Of a DNA stretch of 64,000 bases, positions 1 to 10,966 are shown piece after piece. Made by a program: the position numbers and the translations under genes. The DNA is from Tetracentron sinense (taxonomy: Eukaryota; Streptophyta; Magnoliopsida; Trochodendrales; Trochodendraceae): positions 21,272,607 through 21,336,606 of the forward strand of contig CM026568.1 in assembly GCA_015143295.1 (NCBI GenBank), read 5' to 3'. Every line of letters starts with the position of its first letter. The stretch's first letter is position 1. The notes below the pieces were generated by a model. The model made no database searches and was not told the DNA's origin. It saw nothing but the letters and a program-made list of their open reading frames with translations.

Positions 1-225
1 TAATAGCTGAAGAAAATAAGCAAACAAAATTGACAAAATGTTATTCTTGACGGGGTGCATATAAGGCCCCCTTTTATATTCCAAGTTGCTCTTGAGGTTC
101 ACGAAGAGCTCACTTAAAATGGAGGAAAGGAAGCAATATCTGACATGTTTTACCATCCAAAAAAAAACATCTGACATGTTCAAACAAACTGTAAGTCTTA
201 CAGGAGAGTGGATATTTTCCCTTAC
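1..225 (-). other. Start of armadillo-gene intron 8
   Basis: The donor follows exon 8 at 225-224 (GTAAGG on the minus strand); the acceptor is outside the window. An imperfect repeat of the words accatccaaaa and tctgacatgtt lies at about 138-180. No coding sequence is visible. Confidence 0.7.
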
Positions 226-3200
226 CATCCAAAAATCTTTGTTGGAAAACAGCATCCAGACCAGATTCAATGTTTACTGCAATGATTGCATCCGTGCATG
301 GTTCAATAATTGCCACATACTCAAGGATGGAAGCAGCTTTTCTTTGCAAGTTTGGAGATGATGTCTTCAGAATTTCAACAAGGCAAGAAATGACAGCAGA
401 GTCTAATTCATATTTCCTACAATGGTTTGCAAGATGTGCATTAGGTCAATGTAATATTCACTATGCATTTCATTAAAATCTTAACTACACATCCACTAAT
501 TAGTCACATATGCAGACTGAAGCATGGGGTAGTGCATTAGCAAAAAGTAGAATATAAATGGAAAACAAAAGCACTATGAAAGTTGGCACACATGCAAGAA
601 GTTGAACACTTAAAATATGAACTACTTCTCTCCATATTTGAAGATAGGTTTACATACAATTACGAGATATAACAAGAAGGCATGACTACTAGCTAACGAA
701 GCAATCACCCCTGAATCAAGTGTGGTTGTGGAAGTGGGCTTCTCCAAGGTATATCATGTAGAGGGTCATTCCTCATTAACTTATGACATAGAAGGGTTAG
801 ATACCATGTCAAGTATAGCCAGATGCTAAAGACTGTCGCAAGGCAGAGTACTTGTCAAAGGATATGTCCACCAAGGTTTAAAATTTTAGCAAACAAAAAA
901 ATTCCACTGGAATTTCCTTAGTTTTCCTTCCCACTCAACAAAACGAAATTCCAAGGCATTCCCACAATTACAAAATTTGATACTAAAATTTCCCAATATT
1001 TCACCTTTCACAAAACATCATTATATTTTTTACTCAATTTTGTTATAAGATAATAATTTTCTCACATACTAGTCAAACTATAACAAAATTTTAGTTAAAT
1101 ACCCGTATTTAGTGGGAATTCCATAAAATTCATTTGCTTGGTTGGGTTCTCCAATGAGCATCAACAACTCCATCAGTGGAGTTACCAATTAAATTCACAC
1201 AAATTGGGAGAAATTGGCAATACAGGGCAGTGTCTGCGATTTTCAATTCCAAATTCATTTTAAAAAATATTTAATTTACTATCTTACATAGAATTACTCC
1301 TTTTTTATCTTGGCAACATGTAAAGAAATAAGATTGATATCCCTGATGCATTTACGCAAGATCTAAAGATGATTCTCAATTCCAAATTCATTTAAAAAAT
1401 ATTTAATTTACTATCTTACATAGAATTACGCCTTTTTTATATATCTTGACAACATGTAAAGAAATAAGATTTATGGATCCCCGATGCATTTATGCAAGAT
1501 CTAATGATTCTTTTGGATTTATTGAGTGACGAATGGAAAAAAATTAGTAAAATCTCAATATTTTGTTTTTTCAACTTTAATCTTCATGTTTAGGCCCTAA
1601 AGAATTATATAGGAAACATTGAATGGCGATCTACAGATTGGACCAAAATTGATAATAATAAAAAATATAAGCCATTAGAGTGAGTGCGCCCCATTGGCTC
1701 TAAGCTCTGCTCCATCGACTAATTTGTAATGAGTAGACCACTATATATTTAATGCTAATTATTTTGGTACATAAATTACCAAAATAGTGAACCATTATAT
1801 ATTTTAAATTTTTTTTTTTAAAGTAGAATATATATATATAGAGAGAGAGAGAGAATACAAAAGCATATTTAAAAAATATACTACAACATAGATTTGTAAC
1901 AAGTAAACCATCACATTTTTAGTTTCAAAATACTGATTACTTGGGTACATTAAATTTTATAGGCAGGAAACTAAAATAATATTTAATTAAAATACTGTAT
2001 AAAAATAAAATTAATTAAGATACTTGCTTATTGAACTATTTGAGTTTATTGTCTTATGTTGTATGACTATTTGATTTACAAACAATGTATGAATGTAATT
2101 TTAGGTGTTAAGAGAATATTCATATATGCTCATCGACGAGTAGTCCCCCCCCCCCCCCCCCCCCCCCCCCCAAATTGTATTGATATATATATACATTCTC
2201 TGGTGAATAAATCTACCTTTGTTTATAATTTCTCGCCAATATTGCCCTCCAACTCCGAAAAATTACATTATTTCAAAAACAACTCTTTAATTTTCCCAAA
2301 TTTGCTACTTACAAACTGTGAAATTTCCCACAAACCGAAATTAGAACCTCGATGCCCACTGCCTTTCACATATACAGACAAATTATACTGAGGATAAGCC
2401 TCCAATCATAATTGTTCATGATACAACCACTTAGTGATCCACATTAGCATTTCATAAAAATGCAGAGTGTGCTTTGAACCCAAGTGTTCGGTTGCACTCC
2501 TTAAAAACAATACAAGGAAATTGTTGTCCGTAGAAAGTCCTAGACTGCACATTTGTGTGTGTGTGTGTGCGCGCTTTAGACTCCACTCGGAAACCCTGTT
2601 TTTGGTAAAATCGGGTATCATTAATACTAAAAAGTGACCATTTTCACGAACAAGAGAATTGGAAGGGACTTGTTTTTCCCTTCTGTACATTTTGTTTTTT
2701 TTGTTCTTCAGTAAGATTCCTCATGCAAGCATAGTTATATTTATAATAGTCATTATATAGTGAAAGAAGATGATGATGATGATATCGATCAAAGGGAGTA
2801 CTGGCTCAGAAAATAACATATACCAAACCTGGCAGCTGATTTTGTTACTGGTATGTCATTCGTGGTTCCAACTAATCCTATAACATCAGGATTTCTTGTC
2901 GCATCCAATGTGTTCTTTGATCCATTAACTGGTCCACCATAAAACTGGAAAAAATTAACATACGATGTAAGTCAAAGACATTTACGAGCTCTGATGACAT
3001 GCAGCAAGAAGCCACCGACTGACCTTTGATTTCATTTCTTTACCAGGGTCTAAAATCCGAGCAAGGATATTCATAGTCTGCATTGCATGAAAGCTTATTT
3101 AGTCATTAAAACCAAACCAAACAAGAACACCTTTCCCATAAAATTTGCAGGAAACTAAATTCACAAAACAAAAAGACCTTTTCCATCAGACTTTCTGAGA

Positions 3201-6200
3201 TCTCCGAGAGTTCCAGAGCATTAAGCAAAGGATATACAACACCTTCTCTTTCAATTATCTGGCAAACATCATTGCTGCAGCATGAAAGAGAAGAGAAAGA
3301 TCTATAAGAAAGGCTGCAGCAAGAAAGAGAAGAGAAAGATCTATAAGAAAGCTCAATCACATACAAGATGGCATTTGTTCTTTGAAAACATTAAAGGGTT
3401 ACAAAAACCTGTCTAAAATTAAATGCAAAAGTGAATTTTAGGGAAGGACTTGGTATGTTTTTGTCCCTCCCTTCTCTTTTTCTAATGCAATCTACCTCAT
3501 TAACAATAAAAACAAATAAATCAGGAAACTACTTTATACACATGGAGCCAGGGAGCTGAAACAAGAGAACATAAATATATAACCTGACAGACAGCTTCTC
3601 TAAAGCATGAGTTACAGACAATCTAACAGCCTCATTATTATGGCCTAGTAGCCGAACTAGATGCTTGATGGCTCCAGCTTCCTTGAATGAGATCCGCATA
3701 TATTCATTGATAGATGCATCGGCAATTGAGTCTGCAGCTCTTGAAATGGCTGACACATCTTCAAGTCCAAGAATTAAAACTAAGCGAGCAACACCATCCA
3801 TCCACGGCAAAAGTGTATATCGCTGATTCATTGAGGATTCAGATTGAGGTTTTCGTTCATCTTCCATTTCTATAGCCCCAATACGCGCAAGGAATTGTTG
3901 ATGGGTACGTCCAACTATTGCATTCATCTTGGCTTCCTCTAAGTTAATGTTCTTGTCATGAATATTCAATCCAAGAAGTAGTTCATTGGCACCATACCTT
4001 GAAGGACCTGATGATCTCCTATCAAACTCTGTGCCATCGGGCAAAGAAGGCCATGAATATGAAACTGGCCTGAAAGACTTGTAGGCAGCTGAACCAATCA
4101 TAGGAACTCGAACCACACCTTCCTCAATGACAAGAATTCTATAGTATTCATCTTTAGCAAGTTCCAACAACGCATTTCTTGCTTCTTTTCTAATGACTTT
4201 AGAACCTTCCACATCCACTTTTAAGAGCTTTGCCTGAAGTCAGTGTTCATGATAATTAGAATCATTAGAATCTGACATTCAAGTATAGAATGGTTATAAT
4301 TTAAGAACTTGCTAAAATCCGATCTGAGAATGGGCAGTGCTTCTCCAATTTACATATAGCAATAGGGTATTTGAGTGGCAAAATCGGAGTATTAAGATCA
4401 AAGGAGCAATCACCGATAGCCAAATACCATCCATGTACAAGAGAACCAGTCATACGATTGTTCAGAATAAGAAGGGAAAGAAAAAAGGTTCGGAGAAAAC
4501 ATGGATTGCAGCTATACACATTTAGGGTGTGTATTGGTTGCAGTATTAAGCCTAGAGTTCTATCCAAATAGAGTTGACAACAAATGTAAACCATGTTCTT
4601 TTCAGAGAATACATTCATCCACAAACTTCGCAGAAACGAACCTTTTGGAAGAGGATGTGCAGTCTGCACCTCCGTATTCCCCATCAAGGTAAAGAACAAA
4701 ATTGTTTTTACGGTGCTACAACTATACTTGAGTACAATTAAAGTGTGCAATCAACCAACCCCCTTTTTCTTCTCTTAATCTTACATAGAAAACGGATACA
4801 TAGATACCCTTAATGAAGAGCAAAAAAGTAAAGTAATGACGATTGCATTTTCAAAAACGCACAGTTTTCTGTTTACGTTAGGATTTCTCTTTGAGATTTT
4901 GTTCCCTCTCAAATGAGCATTTAAACCCTCGGTTCGATACGTAACATGTGCGTTAATACGTGATACAACCAATATGGCACAATAAGGTCAAAACTATTGT
5001 AATTTTTTTTTAATACTTGAGGGTATCATATCAGTCACCTAAAATACTGATACATATTGTATGCCGTATCGATACATTCAATATTTTAGTCCATGTCATT
5101 AGCAGTCGAAAATTTGTCATCCCTATACATGATTGTAATCGTTACAGCTTTTTCCCCTTCTCCTGACGAAAACTGAGACATCAGAGTTGCAAGTTGCAAC
5201 TCACATAGATGATCAGAGCATCCCCAAGACGTTCAAATCATTCTGCTACAGGCTGTTTTCAAACATAGATGATCTTCTTCAACCTTCCACTCTTAGTTTC
5301 AGGGGATTAAAACTCAAAAGGATACCTATGTCACATGTTATGTCTCAGATATCTACCTATATATTCGCAAACTTACATATCCATTATTACTGAGGATATT
5401 TTTTTTGATCGGTTTATTACTGAGGATATTAGAAATAAATTACATCTATGCTAAAAGGATGTATACAGATTCCGTAGAATACTGCTATAACTACACGTGT
5501 ATATAACTGCATAATGCGTATCTACTAGTAACGATTCATCGTTTTGTTTTTCACCGATGAACCATATTACCATATAGGGACATTGATGTTCATTTTTTTT
5601 TCTTTTTTCTTCTTCTTTTCTAGTTTGTAGTTAAGCTGGTAAGGAGTGGTTTCAAATCCAGGCCATGGTATCAACTCCCAGCAATTTGCAAACTTAGCAA
5701 AGCTGGCAGCCTCTTGATGTACATAGGAATAGTAAGATATTGTGTATAAGATTCAAAAGCATGTATATTGTTGTATGCATGCCATTCAATTTCAACAAGT
5801 TCCTTCTTGTCAGAAGAAAGAGTCCCAGGGCTAAAAAATTGTAATGTAATGCATCAAACTCCTCACCAGTAAGCAGCAGCAAAAGCAAACAGGAGTGAAA
5901 CTCCAAATCAAAAACGCATCTCTATAATATAAAACCGATGTAAACTATTTTTTTTTATTTTCAGATTTTTCCCTTTCTCTTTTTGGAGGAAGCCTCGGAC
6001 ATACTAGATTTCATTTCCTGTAACTGTAAGGATGTTGGGTTTCTGCCATGTGGAGAACTGAAGTGGCCAATCCAGTCTGTCCATCTGATAGGAGACCCTC
6101 TAGATTGGTCACAGGGACAAAGCCCTCATCCGTGTCAGTACCGTATCCTACCATGTCTTTGACCTTTTTCCAACAGAATGTCAGCCATTGAATTTTTTTA

Positions 6201-8418
6201 GCTTCTAAAAATAACAGCAGGGGAGAAAAGAGTCTTCTTTTTGCCATGTAAATGAGCTCTCCAGGCTGGAAGTTTCCTACGGAGAGTGGGGCAAGTGGGC
6301 AGAACAGGTGGACCCTTTTGATCCTGCCACTACAGATGCAACAGCTAAAAAACATTCCTGATAAGAATTGAAACTTGTTGCAACCTCACGCCACCCTACC
6401 TTTTTTTAAATTAATTTCTCATTTTCATTCATTATTCTCTTTTCTTTTCAATATGCATTGACTTGCAAGGCAAGTTGTTATTTGTTGGTTTGGCTTGCCT
6501 AATCAGCATCAAATTGTGATTTGATCCCCAACATGAACACAAGACATGTGAAGTAAGTCTCACCAGCTTTGGAATAACACCTGCTTCAACCATGATGCTG
6601 TGATTAGAGTGGCTCAAAGCCAAGTTTGCCAATACCCCTCCTGCTGCCTCCGTCACTTTTGCTTCCTCATCGTCCAGGAACTTAATAAGTGCTGGCAAGA
6701 GATCAGTGTTTGCAATCTTCACTCTAAGCTGCTCGTCAACAGATAAGTTCCACAAAGTACATATACTTTGCTCCTTTACCTGCATAAATATGTTCAAGAT
6801 ATTGCTTGGCTCTCTATGTCCAAGAAACATGTGCAGATAAGTTCCTAGGATGTGATGGCTTTTTATACCTCTGCAGTCAAAGAAGATCGACTCAACAGAC
6901 CAGTTATCTCTTCTATCGCTCCGCTTTCTGCTACTGAATCTCTATATATGTTAATTGAAGATATGGTCCGCAAAAGGCCTGCAGCTGCTTCACATGTAGA
7001 GCTAGAGTCTGACTTTAGAAGGTTTACTGTGAGATTGATGCAACCACGAAACTGCATAATTGCATCAATACACTGCTTTCCTCCTTCTGAATATTTCCAC
7101 AGTGCAATTATTGCCTGCTCTCTGTCAAGGGGATCATTGTCTAGCCCAAGCATACGAACAAACAAAGCCACGTAACCATCTCCAGAACTAGGAGATCTGC
7201 TTTTTAACACCTCAGAGTCCTGAAATTAAATTGAAAAATACATCATCTTGTAGCTCAAACTGAAGAATATTCATCCCTCCTTGATGAAATATGAGGGGGG
7301 AAAATATCAACAGATATGTAAAATAACAACCACAATATCTCTAGAAGTTGCATGAATGGCAAATAAACCAGTGTCCTTCTGCTCTACATATGACACTTTT
7401 CACTTTTTTGTCAAACTACAGGAAGGGTAACTTTGTTAATTTCATAACTTTAAAAAAAAAATTAAGCAATAATTTGGTTAAAGAGTTCAAATTTTTGTAC
7501 ACTGTATTGAATCAATCCTTTTGAGGTAGGCATGCAGGTTAGTGGATAGTGGGTTAGGGGTGAAAACGGGTTTGGAGCCCATGTCAGTGGTATCAACATT
7601 CATAGACTTTACAACTTAATTAGATGGCATCAACACTATATTCAAAGTAATCTGCCCAATAACAATAGATTGAATACGGCAAGACCCATAAAATATACAA
7701 ACATCAGACTTCACAGCTGACGAGAATTCTCATCCCCGAATTCAGAAACCATGTCTTCAATAGTTCGTCATCTGTTGTGAATGGAATAGGAAAATCTAAC
7801 CCATCCCTCAGTGCTTTAATTCATAACAGTTATATAAATTCGCCAATTTTATCAAATACCTTTTCACAATGAATGCATAACAAAACTCTACAATGCCAAC
7901 ATCATGTTCCACTCGAATAAAATATTGTCTTGACAATTAGTACATAAATTCAGAAGAACAGCATCACCCAATTCACAGAATAACAACTCCCTTCACATAA
8001 CAATTATGAGAAACCAAACAACAGATAGCCCATTATCAAAACAGAAACCCTTTTATCCAATCAAGATTGTAAAGCAGTACTAAGAAACCAAACTTCCAGA
8101 AGGAAACAAGAATCCAAACAGGAACAACCCCATTGAATTTAAATTTCAAAGTAGTTTAGAACTTACAGGAGGCGCCGACTGTTGAGGGGTGGCGTCAATA
8201 GCACCCCCGCCATCGCTACTGACATGTCTGAGGACTAGACGGTTGGATTGGGGCTTGGGATTGAAAAGAAGATGATGGGAGATTGATAAGGAAGTGGGGA
8301 TCCTAGTTTTTCTTGTTCCAACTGTAATAACCTCCTTCTGGGTCGTTGAGAGCCGTTGGGGTTGGAGATGGAGATGAGGAAGCTTGAATTTGAAGTGGGT
8401 TTGGATTGTTGAGGCCAT
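226..8418 (-). CDS. Armadillo-repeat protein, putative plastid-targeted (3' end off window)
   Basis: Spliced model, exons on the minus strand: 8418-8167, 7219-6869, 6779-6564, 4233-3584, 3274-3178, 3077-3024, 2944-2829, 416-226. Phases agree at every junction and all introns start GT and end AG; the donors at 3177 (GTCTTT) and 3583 (GTTATA) are weak. The visible part encodes about 642 aa; from memory, relatives are about 830-860 aa, so the C-terminal quarter lies left of the window. The N-terminus (MASTIQTHFKFKLP, rich in S/T/R/K, few acidic residues) looks like a plastid transit peptide. Exons 2-4 carry armadillo-type helices, for example EQSICTLWNLSVDEQLR and AAGGVLANLALS, and exon 8 continues with QRKAASILEYVAIIEP. 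It resembles Arabidopsis At1g23180 (recalled, not searched); its biochemical role is not known to me. It diverges from NDHL, with 1.37 kb between the two ATGs. Exon 5 has a duplicated 3' splice site (see findings). Confidence 0.88.
1238..1510. repeat. Tandem duplication, about 135-bp unit
   Basis: Two adjacent copies, 1238-1370 and 1371-1510, share a long common sequence (both start near gatt.tcaattccaaattc and end near gcaagatctaa). They differ by scattered substitutions and small indels, including a few extra bases in copy 2 near ttttatatatcttg. Confidence 0.8.
2145..2171. repeat. Homopolymer run of 27 C
   Basis: Uninterrupted C run inside intron 7 of the armadillo gene. Its length may be unstable, in the organism or in the assembly. 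Confidence 0.9.
3274..3351 (-). repeat. 39-bp tandem duplication spanning a 3' splice site
   Basis: Units 3274-3312 and 3313-3351 differ at a single base. Read on the minus strand, each unit contains a pyrimidine-rich tract followed by GCTGCAG, so the intron 4 acceptor of the armadillo gene exists twice. The distal acceptor (exon start 3274) gives the conserved reading. The proximal one (exon start 3313) would add 13 codons with no stop. Confidence 0.85.
4234..6563 (-). other. Intron 3 of the armadillo gene (2.3 kb)
   Basis: Donor GTGAGA follows exon 3 (...IPKL) and acceptor TTCAG precedes exon 4 (AKLLKVDVEG...), phase 0 on both sides. It is mostly AT-rich non-coding sequence. The only open stretch of note is at 6011-6355 on the minus strand. 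Confidence 0.75.
6011..6355 (-). other. Unassigned 114-codon open frame inside an intron
   Basis: Open frame inside armadillo-gene intron 3, on the same strand as the gene. The C-terminal half (…VGYGTDTDEGFVPV… to …AETQHPYSYRK) has balanced composition, unlike the AT-rich frames around it. I recognise no domain. Joining exon 3 to exon 4 directly gives a continuous armadillo protein, so this is not a required exon. It could be chance, a cassette exon or a captured gene fragment. Confidence 0.25.
7220..8166 (-). other. Intron 1 of the armadillo gene
   Basis: Donor GTAAGT directly follows exon 1 (...SAPP) and acceptor TTTCAG precedes exon 2 (DSEVLKSRS...). AT-rich, with no coding sequence or repeat recognised. 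Confidence 0.75.
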
Positions 8419-9790
8419 GATTGACCAAAAGAGAAACAGAAAGAAGAGAGTTTGAGGGAAGAGCTTGAGGGTCTTCCTCTTCCACCCTCAAACGGTACGG
8501 TACGGAGAGATTGTAGACAAATGGTGAGGAATCTACTGGAGTTCTTCAGTCCTGCATCTAAATAGATTGAAGAGAGATGATAGCATACAACTATAATACC
8601 AGTAAATATGGTGCACCTTACGCCCACACCATTGAGTGGGTTCCACTTCGGTAGCAAAGATATAGATTGGATGGTTGTGATTATCTGATAAGTACAATGC
8701 TTCATCAGTCAGAGATGAAGCTCCCTGTTTGATTCTATACTTCTTCAAAGATGGTACTGCATGTGGTGCATTAAAGCCACCCACTAACCCAATCCGACCC
8801 AAAATGGCCATTTATTTAACTGACAAAAATTATATAAAAATAAGTGTTGAAAATTCCTAAAATCAGTAACAAAAAGAAAATTTACTTTAAAAAGTTTTGA
8901 CATTCTAGATCAACAATATAGTAAACATATTATTAATATCAAAAGTTTTGATAATATAATTTCTATATAAATTAACATAAACATTAATTCTACTTAATAC
9001 TCAAAGTTACTAATAATACCTAATAAATTGGGTAATACAAAGAAGGGAGTAATATTAGATTTTATTATAGTGGGACCTCACTAATATCAATTTTCGCATG
9101 GGGCGTAATAACAGAAGTTTTTTAACAAAGTAGTGAGTCTTAGGAAAAAAAATTTAATTTTCATTTATTAAGAGCAATAATTTCTAGAAAAGTCGTAAAA
9201 TAATATATTTTAAAAATATTTATATTTTTATTATGGTGGGATCCACAACTAATATTTTTCTCATAGGTCCCATGGAGTGATAGAAGTTTCTTAACAATAG
9301 TGGCTCTCAGGAAATATAAAAATTATAAAGGATAATAAAAAAAAAGTCATGAAATTATTATTTTTTCCAAGATAAAGAAGTTTAAAAATTGCTTGCATTT
9401 ATATTAGTAGTATAAATAGAGATTTAGTTAAGGATTAAATAGATAATTATCAATACATTAACTAGGTATTATGACCCATTGCCCATTGGTGGAGACTGGA
9501 GACAAACCTAAATCTGACCCAACTATGCACGGTTAAGAACCCAACAAACCGACCCTAAAATTTAACCCCACCCGTGCAGATATGGATGGGTTGCTGGGTC
9601 AGGTCCGAAATTGCCACCATTGTGAGTGGTCTTTGTTGAACCTTAGGTGCCATGTGGCAGCTCCTAAATCATTGTAGATATAAGTAAAATACATTTTCTT
9701 CTTATTTTTTCAAAAAGAAAAAAAATTAGAGTCCATATGCTATGCCATGAAACTGAATCCAGAAGATAAGGTAATTCAGAGAGCTCTAAA
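8419..9790. promoter_or_regulatory. Divergent intergenic region, armadillo gene / NDHL
   Basis: This 1.37-kb region separates the two start codons and must hold both promoters. The first 100-400 bp on the armadillo side are less AT-rich and probably include its 5' UTR. Two diverged direct repeats lie at about 9071-9145 and 9236-9312 (shared words around gaagttt.ttaaca and agt..gtctyagg). I could not assign a TATA box with confidence for either gene. Confidence 0.5.
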
Positions 9791-10660
9791 ATGAGCTATT
9801 CATTGAGCTTCCAATCTGCCAAGGCTTTGCCTTCTCTCTTCCCTTCTCAATGCAGACCTCCTTCCCTCTCCATTACTTCTAAACACACCCAACAACCCAA
9901 TTACAAGCCTAAGAAGGTCTGCAACTTTTTTTTTCTAATTTATTTCTATACTTTCATCTACTAAATTATCAGTGTAATGATAAAATTCACAACCCCTTTT
10001 GTTCAATCACAGGCACTTAGAAAAATCATCAGAAAGCTTAAACACTTAAGTGTAGAGAAACCCGGTTTAGCGATTCAAATTGGAACTCTTTTGGCCACTG
10101 TAAGACACTAAGCAGTTACCTCTATTGGTTTTCATTTTGCTGTTCTTCTTTAGACCAAGTTTATAAGTGAAGTTATTGTAATAGGTTGAGCAACCTGCGT
10201 TTGCCCTTACCGGAGTAAATAACGAGGAAGATTTCACATGGATTTTGATTCAACTGGGAATTATTGCCTTTTGGTACTTTCTTATAATGCCGGTGAGCTA
10301 AATTCTTCATTTTTTGTGTCGGTGAATGTTGGCGAGTGAAAGCTTATTAATAATGGCTATTTGGGTTTCTTTGTGATGTTCAATTGCAGCCAATCATCAT
10401 GAATTGGCTTAGGCTCAGATGGTACAAGCGACGGCTCTTGGAGATGTATTTGCAGTTCATGTTTGTGTTCATGTTCTTCCCAGGGTGAGTGGCCTCTCCC
10501 TTTAGTTTATTTTATCATCCATTAAATCTGTCCAAATGAAGACCATACACCACAGTTTGAATTGGCTATGGTCTGAATTCATGTCATTCAAAACTTGCAT
10601 AATCATTCTGTCAATGGCCTTGATATGGAGTGTCCAACAATTACAGCTCAAACTTTGATT

Positions 10661-10697
<37 letters not shown>

Positions 10698-10966
10698 CTG
10701 TGTGTGTGTGTGTTGAATTAATTTTAGACCTCGTCGTGTAATTTGGTTGTTATATTTGAGAGATTGTGTGATCTGTGGGGCTGAAGAATTTTGAGATGAA
10801 CTCCCACACTGTAATTTCTTTTTCTTGAATTTATTGATAATGAGGTTATTTTATCCTCCTCGCTTGCAGCGTTCTGCTTTGGGCACCATTTGTAAACTTC
10901 AGGCGACTCCCACGAGATCCATCCATGAAGTATCCATGGTCTACACCTCAAGATCCTTCAATTTAG
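9791..10966 (+). CDS. NDHL: NDH complex subunit L, chloroplastic (NDHL/CRR23)
   Basis: Five exons: 9791-9916, 10013-10099, 10185-10292, 10390-10484, 10870-10966; all introns GT-AG with matching phases; 170 aa. The N-terminal ~60 residues (MSYSLSFQSAKALPSLF..., S/P/K-rich) fit a plastid transit peptide. The mature part has the family signature VEQPAFALTGVNNEEDFTW, a first membrane helix (ILIQLGIIAFWYFLIMP), the basic segment NWLRLRWYKRRLLEMYLQ, a second helix (FMFVFMFFPGVLLWAPF) and the conserved RRLPRDPSMKYPW. NDHL is a thylakoid membrane subunit of the chloroplast NDH-like complex that serves cyclic electron flow around photosystem I. The protein stops at PQDPSI, about 20 residues earlier than the Arabidopsis protein as I recall it. 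A long TA/TG microsatellite (about 10663-10712) lies in intron 4. Confidence 0.95.
10663..10712. repeat. (TA)n/(TG)n microsatellite in NDHL intron 4
   Basis: Uninterrupted TA repeats run into TG repeats broken once by a C. Confidence 0.9.

Larger units (their letters stand above)
417..2828 (-). other. Intron 7 of the armadillo gene
   Basis: Donor GTTTGG follows exon 7 and acceptor TTGTAG precedes exon 8. The intron is AT-rich and without coding sequence. It holds a tandem duplication of about 135 bp (1238-1510), a 27-C run (2145-2171), short TA/GA tracts near 1830-1855 and a GT microsatellite near 2554-2570. Open frames over the C run are composition artefacts. Confidence 0.75.

Noticed and set aside
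2056-2391. 111-codon frame with a proline run
   Set aside because: The proline run is the 27-C homopolymer; the frame lies in an intron, antisense to the armadillo gene.
8235-8705. 156-codon frame overlapping armadillo exon 1
   Set aside because: Another frame of the same strand; the frame starting at 8418 joins in phase to the armadillo exons and this one does not.
10724-10951. 75-codon minus-strand frame over NDHL exon 5
   Set aside because: Antisense shadow of NDHL exon 5 and intron 4.
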